Shown one piece after another: positions 28,212 to 36,080 of a DNA stretch of 46,768 nt. Every line of letters begins with the position of its first letter. Position 1 is the first letter of the stretch. This DNA comes from Clostridia bacterium (lineage in GTDB: Bacteria > Bacillota > Clostridia > Oscillospirales > QAKW01), in NCBI GenBank assembly GCA_017436525.1, contig JAFSCX010000041.1, forward strand, positions 1 to 46,768, read 5' to 3'. The translations under genes and the position numbers were made by a program. The notes under the pieces were generated by a model. The model searched no databases and had not been told where the DNA came from. It saw nothing but the letters and a program-made list of their open reading frames with translations.

Positions 28212-28360
28212 AGGGTGGACCTCCTTATGGATTGTTTTTGGAAGAATTCTCTTCCTCTTGCCTTTATTATATCATAAGAAAATTGCAAAAAATAGGGGAG
28301 TTTGGCATTTTCTACATGGGTTTACAGTGTGTAGAAATTTCATGAATCCGCTCAAAAATA

Positions 28361-28389
28361 TTGACTTTTTGTATAATAATCGATATAAT
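28361..28389 (+). promoter_or_regulatory. Promoter of the XRE regulator gene
   Basis: TTGACT (28361-28366) and TATAAT (28384-28389) have a 17-bp spacer. The predicted start point falls at the first base of the dyad that follows. Confidence 0.72.
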
Positions 28390-28392
28390 AAA

Positions 28393-28418
28393 AAAGTGAG
28401 TTGATTTCAACTCGCTTT
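28393..28418 (+). promoter_or_regulatory. Dyad at the XRE gene transcription start (operator or 5' hairpin)
   Basis: GTGAGTTGA and TCAACTCGC (one G-T pair) flank two bases, extended by AAA and TTT, and are followed by ATTTTT. As DNA it is a likely operator for the XRE protein encoded next; as RNA it would be a hairpin at the very 5' end of the message, or a weak attenuator. Confidence 0.5.
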
Positions 28419-28441
28419 ATTTTTCTGCACGGAGGCAAAAA

Positions 28442-29107
28442 ATGGCGATTTCGGATTTTCCAAGAATGTTGACCCATCTTCGTAAAGAACGGGGAATATC
28501 TCAAAAGGCGGCTGCCGAATCCTTGGGGATTTCGCAGGCGTTGCTTTCTCATTATGAGAAGGGAATTCGGGAATGCGGATTGCTTTTTTTGGTTCGTGCC
28601 GCAGATTTCTATGAGGTATCGGTGGATTATCTTCTGGGCCGCTCTCTGGAGAAGAACGGCGCTTCCATTCGGGTGGAAGAGGTGCCCGATGAGGACGCTG
28701 CAGGGCAGGGAAACCGCGGCAAAAGCCTGATGACGGTGCTCAATAAAAAATTGATCTGCAATTCTGTTACGGTAGTGGAGGAAATTCTGGGCGCGATCGG
28801 CGATCGGGAGCTGATCAATAAGGTCTCTCTTTATCTGCAGATCAGCGTATATCAAATGTTTCGCAGGCTTTATAACGGGAATGAGGAGAATCCTCAGACC
28901 TTCTTCGGTGCAGATGCCGAGATCTATGCACTTTCGGCAGATTCTGCCATGAAAAAGCTGGAGGCGGAGATCCAGAAACGGCTGAAAAAGGTGAAGATTC
29001 CTCCCTTGAATGAGGAAAAGCTGCGGGCCGCATATCCGCTTTTCGCCAGTTCTCTTTTCAATCTTCTGCAAAATGCGGAGGTCGCCATCGGCGGGCGGAA
29101 GAAATAA
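28442..29107 (+). CDS. XRE-family transcriptional regulator
   Basis: The N-terminal 65 residues form a Cro/C1-type helix-turn-helix (MLTHLRKERGISQKAAAESLGISQALLSHYEKG), followed by FYEVSVDYLLG, the family's usual domain end. The remaining 150 residues are mainly helical with no known domain that I recognise; they may be a dimer or ligand domain. The regulated genes are unknown, but the dyad overlapping its own start point suggests autoregulation. A CGGAGG site precedes the ATG. It stands alone between hpf and the CNNM/CorC-type gene, each with a separate promoter. Confidence 0.88.
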   Translation: MAISDFPRMLTHLRKERGISQKAAAESLGISQALLSHYEKGIRECGLLFLVRAADFYEVSVDYLLGRSLEKNGASIRVEEVPDEDAAGQGNRGKSLMTVLNKKLICNSVTVVEEILGAIGDRELINKVSLYLQISVYQMFRRLYNGNEENPQTFFGADAEIYALSADSAMKKLEAEIQKRLKKVKIPPLNEEKLRAAYPLFASSLFNLLQNAEVAIGGRKK

Positions 29108-29124
29108 GTTTTTTATAAGAAGGT

Positions 29125-29153
29125 ATTGCAATTTTTGAAAAGCTTTGCTATAA
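29125..29153 (+). promoter_or_regulatory. Promoter of the CNNM/CorC-type gene leader
   Basis: TTGCAA (29125-29130) and TATAAT (29148-29153) have a 17-bp spacer, giving a leader of about 160 bases before the main gene. Confidence 0.75.
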
Positions 29154-29189
29154 TACCATCAGTATTTTAGAATATTCGGAGGAATAAAA

Positions 29190-29243
29190 GTGGACGCAGA
29201 CAGTTGCGCGGACCCTGATAATTGCGTGAATATTGTTGAATAA
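29190..29243 (+). CDS. Putative leader peptide, 17 residues
   Basis: A GTG codon six bases after a strong GGAGGA site opens a 17-codon frame, MDADSCADPDNCVNIVE, ending in TAA two bases before a terminator hairpin. Four Asp and one Pro lie in residues 2-10, resembling in character (not homology) the acidic/proline N terminus of the E. coli MgtL leader, MEPDPTPLP. It probably has a regulatory role, with translation influencing the following terminator. It is too short for statistical coding evidence; support comes from the ribosome site, spacing and position. Confidence 0.55.
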   Translation: MDADSCADPDNCVNIVE

Positions 29244-29244
29244 A

Positions 29245-29288
29245 GGCATAGCCGCATTCCGTATAATGGGATGGGGTTATGTCTTTTT
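29245..29288 (+). terminator. Intrinsic terminator/attenuator in the CNNM/CorC-type leader
   Basis: Bases 29245-29260 pair with 29268-29283 (16 positions, one G-G mismatch and several G-T pairs, 7-base loop) and TTTTT follows. It lies between the promoter and the gene, 34 bases before the main start codon, so transcription must pass it. A ribosome at the leader stop codon would cover the 5' arm. Confidence 0.72.
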
Positions 29289-29321
29289 GTATTTTACTTA
29301 AAAGTAAGGAAAGGATTTTTT

Positions 29322-30596
29322 ATGGACGGCGACGCGATATCGATTCTGATTATCATTATCTGTATTATTTTATCGGCTTATTTTTCTGCCACCGAGACCG
29401 CCTTTACCGGTGCCAATCGGATTCGGCTGAAAAATATGGCCGAGAAGGGCAACCGAAAGGCAAAGTTGGTATTAAAACTTTCGGATCGTTATGAGAGCCT
29501 GCTCTCTACCATTTTGATCGGCAACAATATTGTGAATATTTTGGCGGCATCTTTGGCCACTGTTCTTTGCACCAAATGGATTGTTAATGGTAGCGGCCCT
29601 GCGGTTTCTACTGCGGCAATGACGGTGATTGTATTGATCTTTGGTGAGATTTCTCCTAAGACCTTGGCGAAGGCGCGGCCTGAAAGCTTCGCAATGTTTT
29701 CTGCCCCCTTCCTGCGCTTTTTGATGGGAATCTTTCTGCCCTTTAATTTCCTTTTCGGTCTTTGGCAGAAGCTTTTAATGAAGATGACGAATGCCGAGGA
29801 AGATCACGGCATCACCGAAGAAGAGCTGCTGACCATGGTGGAAGAAGCCGAGCAAGAGGGCGGCCTTGATGAGCAGGAGAGTGATCTGATCCGCTCTGCC
29901 ATTGAGTTTACCGAGCAGGAAGCGGTAGATATTCTCACTCCCCGCGTGGACCTTGTAGGCGTTCCTCACGACGCTACCAAGGAAGAGATTGCGCAGGTTT
30001 TTGCCGAAAGCGGCTTCTCCCGCTTGCCGGTCTATGAAGATACCATCGATAATATTATTGGTATCATCTATCAAAAGGATTTCCATAATTATGTCTATCA
30101 TAAGGAGCCGAAGGTAAGCTCCATTCTGAAGCCCCCCATCTTTATCAATAAGAGCAAGAAGATCAACGATCTGCTGCAGGAATTGCAGCAAAAGAAATCC
30201 CATATCGCCATCGTTGTAGATGAATTCGGCGGGACCACCGGTATTGTAACCCTTGAGGACATTCTGGAGGAGCTGGTTGGTGAAATCTGGGATGAGCACG
30301 ATGAAGTCGTGGAAGAGATCCATAAGGAAAGTGATGAGCTTTATTTTGTACTGGCCGGCACCAATATCGATAAATTCTTTGAGGAATTGGAAATGGATGA
30401 AGATCTGGAAGATGCCGATTATTCCTCTGTCGGCGGCTGGGTAATGGATCAGCTTGGTCATGTGCCCGAAGAAGGCGAGGCCTTTGAATATAAGCATCTC
30501 TCTGTCAAGGTTTTGAGCGTGGACGGGAACCGTGTCGAAAAGGTTCAGGTGATCGTCGGCGAACGTCAAGACGATGATGAAGATGAGGATGACTAA
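29322..30596 (+). CDS. CNNM/CorC-HlyC family membrane protein with CBS domains
   Basis: This family (often called hemolysin-like) includes Mg2+ exporters such as Bacillus MpfA. The N-terminal DUF21/CNNM membrane domain (about residues 1-160) has the family motifs [21 protein letters not shown] and [11 protein letters not shown]. Two CBS domains (about 185-310) and a C-terminal CorC_HlyC domain (about 330-415) follow, then an acidic tail. I start at MDGDAISI because AAGGAAAGGA lies before it; an ATG at 29271 lies within the terminator hairpin. Length is 424 residues. Expression is probably controlled by the leader peptide and terminator upstream. The Mg2+ role is by family only. Confidence 0.88.
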   Translation: MDGDAISILIIIICIILSAYFSATETAFTGANRIRLKNMAEKGNRKAKLVLKLSDRYESLLSTILIGNNIVNILAASLATVLCTKWIVNGSGPAVSTAAMTVIVLIFGEISPKTLAKARPESFAMFSAPFLRFLMGIFLPFNFLFGLWQKLLMKMTNAEEDHGITEEELLTMVEEAEQEGGLDEQESDLIRSAIEFTEQEAVDILTPRVDLVGVPHDATKEEIAQVFAESGFSRLPVYEDTIDNIIGIIYQKDFHNYVYHKEPKVSSILKPPIFINKSKKINDLLQELQQKKSHIAIVVDEFGGTTGIVTLEDILEELVGEIWDEHDEVVEEIHKESDELYFVLAGTNIDKFFEELEMDEDLEDADYSSVGGWVMDQLGHVPEEGEAFEYKHLSVKVLSVDGNRVEKVQVIVGERQDDDEDEDD

Positions 30597-30611
30597 ATCT
30601 GAAATAAAAAT

Positions 30612-30644
30612 ACGGAAAGAGCAAATTGCTCTTTCCGTTTTTTT
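30612..30644 (+). terminator. Intrinsic terminator after the CNNM/CorC-type gene
   Basis: Perfect arms ACGGAAAGAGCAA and complement (13 bp) are followed by eight T. It is two bases from the edge of repeat B. Confidence 0.9.
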
Positions 30645-30646
30645 GC

Positions 30647-30998
30647 AGACTGTCAAAAAAGGCACAGACCGCAGAAAATAAGAGAATAAAAGAATTCCAC
30701 TAATTCTGTAAATTCACAAGGAAAAAGAAATCCTACTCTTTTTCCTTGTTTTCTTGCTATAAGGAAAAAATCCACATGGCCATGCGGATTTTGAATAAAA
30801 TTTTCTGCTTTCCGCCGATCTGCTCTCTACCGTGCGTCAAACCTAATGGTAACCGTTCCATTTTGCATGATGGCAAAATATCCACTTATACCATTAGGTT
30901 CTCCTTTTCCCCAACAAAACTTCAGTTTTATCGGGGACCCCCGAAAAAACGCCGACGAGAACAGATCGACGAAATCTGCACTCTTTTTTGAGAGTCTA
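30647..30998 (-). repeat. Structured repeat, copy B (complete)
   Basis: This full copy lies in inverted orientation relative to A, between the convergent CNNM/CorC-type gene and pckG. Its ends are AGACTGTCAAAAAAG and CTTTTTTGAGAGTCT, inverted with one mismatch in 15. It is close to A throughout, and the cassette palindrome region of about 60 bp is identical to A. In contrast the neighbouring CCCC...GGGG hairpin differs at several places while remaining paired (for example a C-A mismatch in A is a U-G pair in B, and the loop is TGAA instead of CGAA). The frame of 81 codons running through it is a product of the repeat and is not annotated. Confidence 0.88.
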
Positions 30999-30999
30999 C

Positions 31000-31040
31000 C
31001 AGCGTGTCAAAAACCACCGCAGGAGTTTTTTGACACGCTG
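31000..31040. repeat. Accessory hairpin at the left end of repeat B
   Basis: Arms CAGCGTGTCAAAAA and complement (14 bp) enclose a 13-base loop. The same sequence, cut by the window edge, precedes copy A, and only GCTG of it remains before copy C. The arm resembles the main terminal repeat (CAGACTGTCAAAAAAG), so it may derive from it. Confidence 0.75.
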
Positions 31041-31077
31041 AAAAAACACTCCGAGATGAATTTCATCTCGGAGTGTT
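31041..31077 (-). terminator. Intrinsic terminator after pckG
   Basis: Arms of 16 bp (ACACTCCGAGATGAA and complement) form a tight hairpin, and on the minus strand six U follow. It lies about 14 bp after the pckG stop codon. Confidence 0.88.
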
Positions 31078-31090
31078 GATCTATTTTGAA

Positions 31091-32872
31091 TTAGCCGAGG
31101 CGGGCTTCGAAATCAGCCAGCTCTTTCTTCAGCTCGGCGGGAAGGGTATCATATTTATCAAACTTGGAGTAGAACTCCTTGATGCCTACGATATCTTCTT
31201 TCCACAGCTCTTTATCGACAGAGAGCAGACCCTTGATGGTATCAACGGTGATATCCTCAAGGCCTTCGATATTGATATCCTCAGCCTTGGGCAGGTAGCC
31301 GATCTCGGTCTCTACTGCATCAGCCTTACCTGCGCAGCGATCCAGAATCCACTCCAGAACACGGAGGTTATCGCCAAAGCCCGGCCAGATGAAGTTGCCT
31401 TCATCGTCGGTACGGAACCAGTTTACGTTGAAGATCTTGGGAGCGTGGGGAATCTTCTTACCCATCTCGATCCAGTGCGCAAAATAATCGCCCATATTGT
31501 AGCCGCAGAAGGGCAGCATAGCCATGGGATCACGGCGAACGACACCGACAGCGCCTGCAGCAGCGGCGGTGGTCTCAGAAGCCATGATGGAGCCTACGAA
31601 TACACCGTGGTTCCAATCGAAGGATTGATATACCAGGGGAGCGGTCTTAGCGCGGCGGCCGCCGAATACGATTGCATCAACAGGCACACCATTGGGGTTA
31701 TTGAACTCCTTGGAGATGCAGGGGCAATTCTCGGCGGGAGCGGTGAAGCGGCTGTTGGGATGAGCGGCGCAGGTGCTCTTATCGCTCTTTACAAACTTAG
31801 CGGGATCCCAGGGATCGCCCTTCCAGTCGATTGCATTTACGGGCAGATCCTTATTGAGGCCTTCCCACCATACATTATTATCAGCAGTATGGCAGACATT
31901 GGTGAAGATGGTGTTCTTCATGGTGGAAGCCAAAGCGTTGGGGTTGGACTTCTCGTTGGTACCGGGAGCTACGCCGAAGAAACCATTCTCGGGGTTCATG
32001 GCATAGAGGCGGCCGTCGGGGCCGATACGCAGCCAGGAAATATCATCGCCTACGCACCATACTTTATAGCCCTTCTTTGCATAGCCTTCGGGGGGAATCA
32101 GCATGGCCAGATTGGTCTTACCGCAAGCGCTGGGGAATGCGGCGCAGATATAGCGGGTCTCGCCTTGGGGGTTCTCAACGCCCAGAATCAGCATATGCTC
32201 AGCCATCCAGCCCTCGTTCTTACCAAGGTAGGAAGCGATACGAAGAGCGAAGCACTTTTTGCCGAGGAGAACGTTGCCGCCGTAGCCGGAGTTTACGCTC
32301 ATGATGGTATTATCCTCGGGGAAGTGCATGATATACTTCTTGGAAGCATCCATCTGGGCTCTGGAATGGAGGCCCTTAACGAACTCACCGTCGCCCAAAG
32401 CTTCCAGCACCTTTGCACCGATGCGGGTCATAATGTGCATATTCAATACAACATAGATGCTATCCGTCAGCTCAATACCGATCTTGGAGAAGGGAGAGCC
32501 GATGACGCCCATGCTATAGGGGATTACATACATGGTCTTACCTGCCATGGAGCCATCGAAGAGGCCATACATCATCTCATAAGCCTTCTTGGGATCCATC
32601 CAGTTGTTGGTGGGGCCGGCATCCTTTTCGGTGCGGGCGCAGATAAAGGTACGGTCCTCTACACGGGCAACGTCCAGAGGATCGGTGCGGTGGAGATAGC
32701 AACCGGGCAATTTCTCCTGATCCAGCTTTTCAATCTCGCCGGTGGAGCAAGCCTCTGCACGCAGAGCCTCCAGCTGCTCTTCACTGCCATCGATCCAAAC
32801 GATCTTCTCGGGTTTGGTGATGGCGGCCATTTCGTCGATCCAGGTCAACAATGCTTTGTTATTGGTGGTCAT
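31091..32872 (-). CDS. pckG: Phosphoenolpyruvate carboxykinase (GTP)
   Basis: It interconverts oxaloacetate and phosphoenolpyruvate with GTP/GDP, linking C4 acids to glycolysis or gluconeogenesis. The GTP-type signature FPSACGKTNLAM is present with the reactive Cys250, and other family segments include HFPEDNTIMSVNSGYGGN and the RRAKTAPLVYQSFDWNHGVFVGS region. Length 593 is typical of bacterial GTP enzymes; the ATP enzyme is unrelated in these motifs. In anaerobic Clostridia it often runs toward oxaloacetate. It is a single gene with its own promoter and terminator, convergent with the CNNM/CorC-type gene across repeat B. Confidence 0.96.
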   Translation of the reverse strand: MTTNNKALLTWIDEMAAITKPEKIVWIDGSEEQLEALRAEACSTGEIEKLDQEKLPGCYLHRTDPLDVARVEDRTFICARTEKDAGPTNNWMDPKKAYEMMYGLFDGSMAGKTMYVIPYSMGVIGSPFSKIGIELTDSIYVVLNMHIMTRIGAKVLEALGDGEFVKGLHSRAQMDASKKYIMHFPEDNTIMSVNSGYGGNVLLGKKCFALRIASYLGKNEGWMAEHMLILGVENPQGETRYICAAFPSACGKTNLAMLIPPEGYAKKGYKVWCVGDDISWLRIGPDGRLYAMNPENGFFGVAPGTNEKSNPNALASTMKNTIFTNVCHTADNNVWWEGLNKDLPVNAIDWKGDPWDPAKFVKSDKSTCAAHPNSRFTAPAENCPCISKEFNNPNGVPVDAIVFGGRRAKTAPLVYQSFDWNHGVFVGSIMASETTAAAAGAVGVVRRDPMAMLPFCGYNMGDYFAHWIEMGKKIPHAPKIFNVNWFRTDDEGNFIWPGFGDNLRVLEWILDRCAGKADAVETEIGYLPKAEDINIEGLEDITVDTIKGLLSVDKELWKEDIVGIKEFYSKFDKYDTLPAELKKELADFEARLG

Positions 32873-32913
32873 AATGGTCGTCCTTTCATATTTATAATTT
32901 TTTCACTTTAATA

Positions 32914-32942
32914 ATTATAAGGGCATTTTTTCAACATTGCAA
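32914..32942 (-). promoter_or_regulatory. Promoter of pckG
   Basis: On the minus strand TTGCAA (32937-32942) and TATAAT (32914-32919) have a 17-bp spacer, about 42 bp before the start codon. Confidence 0.72.
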
Positions 32943-32969
32943 TCTCTTTTCTGCCTAAAGTTTTTTCGG

Positions 32970-33812
32970 TCAGAGAAAGTTCTTTTGTGCAAGTTTGTAT
33001 AGATTGATAAATTGCTCGGGCGAAAAGGTCTCGCCGCGGGCATTTTCGGGGAGATCTGCGGAGCGCAGCAATGCCGAAAGCTGCTCCTTATTCATTTTCA
33101 GCGCCTGCTGCACCGCAGGGGAGGCGGCAAACATCTTTCTTCTTGCCAAAAAGGCGCTCTTTACAAAGCGGGCAAAGCCCTCCCGATCCTCGATCCCCGA
33201 ATCCTTCGGAGTAAGGCGCAGCACCCCGCTCCATACATGGGGCGCCGGCTGGAAGCAATGGGGCGGCACTTCAAAAAGCAGCTCCCCCTTGCAAAAGGCT
33301 TGGGTCAGCACCGATAGAGCGCGGTATTCCTTGCTCCCCGGCGGGCAGAGCAGCCGCTCCGCCACCTCCTTTTGCACCATCAGCACCGCGCAATTCCATT
33401 GGCCGCTCATCAGCAGAGCCGAGAGAATTTCGGTGGTGATATAATAGGGCAAATTTCCCACAATGGTAAAGGGCTCCTTGGAAAAGTATTCCCCGGAGAG
33501 GGCAGAATAATCACATTCCAAGATATCTTTCCAAAGAAAAGAATGATGAGGAAAGGGGACCTGCGCTTCCAAAAGAGGCTGCAGAGAGCGATCGATCTCC
33601 ACCGTTACCACCTTTTTGGCTCTTTGGCAAAGAAGGGTAGTAAGAGAGCCGATCCCTGCGCCGATCTCAAGGATGCCGTTTTCCCCAAACGGAAGAGCGG
33701 CCTTCGCAATCCCTTCCAAGACAGAGGGGTCTTTCAAAAAATTCTGGCCCAGATTTTTATTGGTATGAAGGCCGTATTGCCTGAGCAGGCCCAAAACATC
33801 AATATGATTCAT
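32970..33812 (-). CDS. ksgA: 16S rRNA (adenine1518/1519-N6)-dimethyltransferase
   Basis: It dimethylates two adjacent adenines at the 3' end of 16S rRNA during small-subunit assembly. The SAM-binding motif ILEIGAGIGSLT, the N-terminal NLGQNFLKDP and the catalytic NLPYYITTEI are clear. The length of 280 residues is typical. Its start overlaps the end of lexA by 14 bases, so it is the third gene of the lipoprotein-lexA-ksgA unit. Coupling of rRNA maturation with the SOS repressor is unusual. Confidence 0.95.
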   Translation of the reverse strand: MNHIDVLGLLRQYGLHTNKNLGQNFLKDPSVLEGIAKAALPFGENGILEIGAGIGSLTTLLCQRAKKVVTVEIDRSLQPLLEAQVPFPHHSFLWKDILECDYSALSGEYFSKEPFTIVGNLPYYITTEILSALLMSGQWNCAVLMVQKEVAERLLCPPGSKEYRALSVLTQAFCKGELLFEVPPHCFQPAPHVWSGVLRLTPKDSGIEDREGFARFVKSAFLARRKMFAASPAVQQALKMNKEQLSALLRSADLPENARGETFSPEQFINLYKLAQKNFL

Positions 33813-34407
33813 AATCTCTGATCAGCGTAACAACCCGCCCCAAAATCTCGCAGCGATCGGTATAAATGGGGCTCATCCCATCATTTTCCGGCTGGAGGCG
33901 GATACGCCCGTTCTCCCGATAGACTCTTTTCACCGTTGCGGCATCCTCCAGCCAGACAGCGGCGATCTCGCCGTTATCGACGGTAGAAGCCTTTTCCAAA
34001 ACCACAATATCCCCTTCCAATATTCCCGCATTGATCATGCTCTCACCCCGCACCCGCAGGGCAAAAAGCTCCTTTTCGCGGGCAAGATGGGCCGGCAGGT
34101 GGACATATCCGTCAATATGCTCTGCCGCCATCAAGGGGGTGCCTGCGGCAATGGTGCCCAGCACCGGCACGGGAATTCCGGCAGAAAAGCCTGAAAGGCT
34201 GCGCTTTCGGCCTTGCTTTTGGAGAAAGCCTTTGGCCTCCAGCCTCAAGAGGGCGCTCTCTACCATGGAGGGGGAGGAAAGGCCGAGCGCCTCCATAATC
34301 CCACGCACGGTTGGGAATACGCCCGAACGGCGCACCTCTTTTAAGAGGAACTGATAGATCCGCTCATCCCGTTCTTGGGTTTTTTTGCTGATGCTTCCTT
34401 TAACCAT
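33799..34407 (-). CDS. lexA: LexA repressor
   Basis: LexA represses SOS genes and self-cleaves when RecA is activated. The N-terminal winged helix-turn-helix (FPTVRGIMEALGLSSPSMVESALLRLEAKG) is followed by the cleavage site Ala88-Gly89 in TIAAGTP, and the catalytic pair is Ser123 (RGESMINAG) and Lys160 (ATVKRV), spaced exactly as in E. coli LexA. Length 202 is normal. It begins one base after the lipoprotein stop codon. I see no clear CGAAC-N4-GTTCG or similar LexA box at the operon promoter. Confidence 0.94.
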   Translation of the reverse strand: MVKGSISKKTQERDERIYQFLLKEVRRSGVFPTVRGIMEALGLSSPSMVESALLRLEAKGFLQKQGRKRSLSGFSAGIPVPVLGTIAAGTPLMAAEHIDGYVHLPAHLAREKELFALRVRGESMINAGILEGDIVVLEKASTVDNGEIAAVWLEDAATVKRVYRENGRIRLQPENDGMSPIYTDRCEILGRVVTLIRDYESY

Positions 34408-34408
34408 C

Positions 34409-34951
34409 TCAGATAAAGGCGAAGGTGGAGATCATCTTTTCCACATAGGTCAGAAAATAGGAATAAGAGGAAAATTCCGCAATATAGGTTACCACATAGA
34501 AATGATCCCCATGGGCGGCAAAGATCTGCATAAAGCGCACCTCATCCTTTTGATCCTCGGAGGTGCTTTCATAGACAATTTTATAAGCCTCCTCCTCCCC
34601 CAGCTTGGCAGAGGATTCACTGACCAGCTTAAAATTACGGATGGTGGATTGGAGATTTTCCACATAGCCCGTTACATATTTATTGAAGGCATCCTCTCCC
34701 TCAATATCGGGAGTGAAACGCTGCACCGAAAAGCTTTCGGCATATTGATCGCTATAGCCCTCCAAGGGGGTTACAAAGGCGGCGATGCCTTCCTTCAAAT
34801 TCGTATCCTTATTCCAAAAATTGGGATATTCCATCGAAAAGCCTAAGGGAGTGGAGCGGAAAAGCTTATAGCCTTCCAGCGTTGCCTTGCGGCAGCCGCA
34901 GCAAAGGAGCAGCAACATTATTAAGAAAAGGGCAATCCATCTCTTTTTCAT
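34409..34951 (-). CDS. Putative lipoprotein, PsbP/DcrB-like fold
   Basis: The N-terminal signal (KKRWIALFLIMLLLLCCGC) with Cys20 as likely lipid site indicates a surface lipoprotein of 180 residues. The mature part begins FRSTPLGFSMEYPNFWNK, similar to the start of PsbP/DUF1795-type domains found in many Clostridia, and ends in alternating strands and helix (HFYVVTYIAEFSSYSYFLTYVEKMISTF). Function is unknown. It heads the operon with lexA and ksgA, with its own promoter divergent from yqhQ. Confidence 0.75.
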   Translation of the reverse strand: MKKRWIALFLIMLLLLCCGCRKATLEGYKLFRSTPLGFSMEYPNFWNKDTNLKEGIAAFVTPLEGYSDQYAESFSVQRFTPDIEGEDAFNKYVTGYVENLQSTIRNFKLVSESSAKLGEEEAYKIVYESTSEDQKDEVRFMQIFAAHGDHFYVVTYIAEFSSYSYFLTYVEKMISTFAFI

Positions 34952-34986
34952 GATCTTACCATCCTAAACAATAGATTATCGATTCT

Positions 34987-35015
34987 ATTATATAATAAAA
35001 ACTTTGAATTTACAA
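34987..35015 (-). promoter_or_regulatory. Promoter of the lipoprotein-lexA-ksgA operon
   Basis: On the minus strand TTGTAA (35010-35015) and TATAAT (34987-34992) have a 17-bp spacer. Confidence 0.68.
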
Positions 35016-35033
35016 TATTAAACAAGAAATTGG

Positions 35034-35062
35034 TTGATTTTCAAGGGTCAAAATCGTATAAT
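35034..35062 (+). promoter_or_regulatory. Promoter of yqhQ-prmC
   Basis: TTGATT (35034-35039) and TATAAT (35057-35062) have a 17-bp spacer. Transcription would begin near 35068, which excludes upstream in-frame start codons of yqhQ, one of which lies in the -10 box itself. Confidence 0.7.
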
Positions 35063-35093
35063 GAAAAAAGAATCAAAAAAGGATGTTGATAGA

Positions 35094-36080
35094 ATGAGCG
35101 AAAAGAAAGCATGTAAATTCACCTCCATCGGCGGCAGTGCCCTGATTGAGGGCGTCATGATGCGGGGCAAGGGGCGGCTTGCTTTGGCGGTCCGTCGCGC
35201 AGATGGGCGGATCCAAATGAAGGTGGAGCCCATCTCTGATAATGCCGCGTGGTATAATAAAGTGCCGATTCTACGGGGAGTAATTGGCTTTGTTCAATCC
35301 ATGACCCTCAGCTATCGGTGCTTGATGTATTCTGCCGATGTCTCCTTGGAGGGGCTGGAGGAGCCGGAAGAGCCCTCCAAGCTGGATCAATTTTTGGAAA
35401 AGCTGATGGGCAAGACGGGCATGGCCATTTTGGGCACCATCTCCATGATTTTAGGGGTCGCCCTCTCTCTTTTCTTATTTATTTATCTGCCGGCTTTGAT
35501 TACCGGCGGGCTTTTGAGCTTTGCTCCCTCTTGGGTGAAAGCCATTATTGAAGGGCTGATGAAGATCGGCATCTTTTTAGGCTATATCTCCTTGGTTTCC
35601 CTGATGCCGGATATGCGCCGTGTCTTTCAATATCATGGCGGCGAGCATAAATCCATCTTTTGCTACGAGGCGGGAGAAGCGCTTACTGCCGAAAATGCTC
35701 TGAAATGCCGCCGCTTTCATCCCCGCTGCGGCACCTCCTTTATTTTTCTGACCTTGCTGGTCAGCATTGTGGTGGCCATGTTTATCCCTTGGGGCAGCCG
35801 CTTGGTCCGCACCCTGCTGAAGCTTCTTTGCGTGCCGGCCATTATGGGCGTGGCTTATGAATTTATCCGCTATGCAGGCCGCCATGATAATTGGTTGACC
35901 CGTATTCTTTCCGCGCCCGGCCTCTGGATTCAGCGAATCACCACCCGCGAGCCCGATGAAAAGCAGATCACCATTGCCCTCATTGCCCTCAAGGGTGTGC
36001 TGGAGGATTATCCTTTGGAGAAGGAATGGATTGTGGATGAGGAGGGCAAGATCTTGGAGGAAAAGGAGCCGCAGGAATGA
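35094..36080 (+). CDS. yqhQ: DUF1385 membrane protein (YqhQ-like)
   Basis: The conserved N-terminal motif IGGSALIEGVMMRGKGR defines the DUF1385/YqhQ family. The 328-residue product has about four membrane segments (near residues 115-140, 150-185, 215-240 and 245-265) and the second family block YHGGEHKSIFCYEAG followed by FHPRCGTSF. These His, Glu and Cys residues could form a catalytic or metal site. Family function is not established to my knowledge. The start is the ATG with AAAAAAGGA upstream, consistent with the promoter position. It overlaps prmC by four bases, a pairing common in Clostridia. Confidence 0.88.
   Translation: MSEKKACKFTSIGGSALIEGVMMRGKGRLALAVRRADGRIQMKVEPISDNAAWYNKVPILRGVIGFVQSMTLSYRCLMYSADVSLEGLEEPEEPSKLDQFLEKLMGKTGMAILGTISMILGVALSLFLFIYLPALITGGLLSFAPSWVKAIIEGLMKIGIFLGYISLVSLMPDMRRVFQYHGGEHKSIFCYEAGEALTAENALKCRRFHPRCGTSFIFLTLLVSIVVAMFIPWGSRLVRTLLKLLCVPAIMGVAYEFIRYAGRHDNWLTRILSAPGLWIQRITTREPDEKQITIALIALKGVLEDYPLEKEWIVDEEGKILEEKEPQE

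Noticed and set aside
31073..32911. Long open frame (612 codons) opposite pckG
   Set aside because: It is a shadow of pckG and runs across its terminator; composition is Gly/Ile/His-rich as expected of antisense frames.
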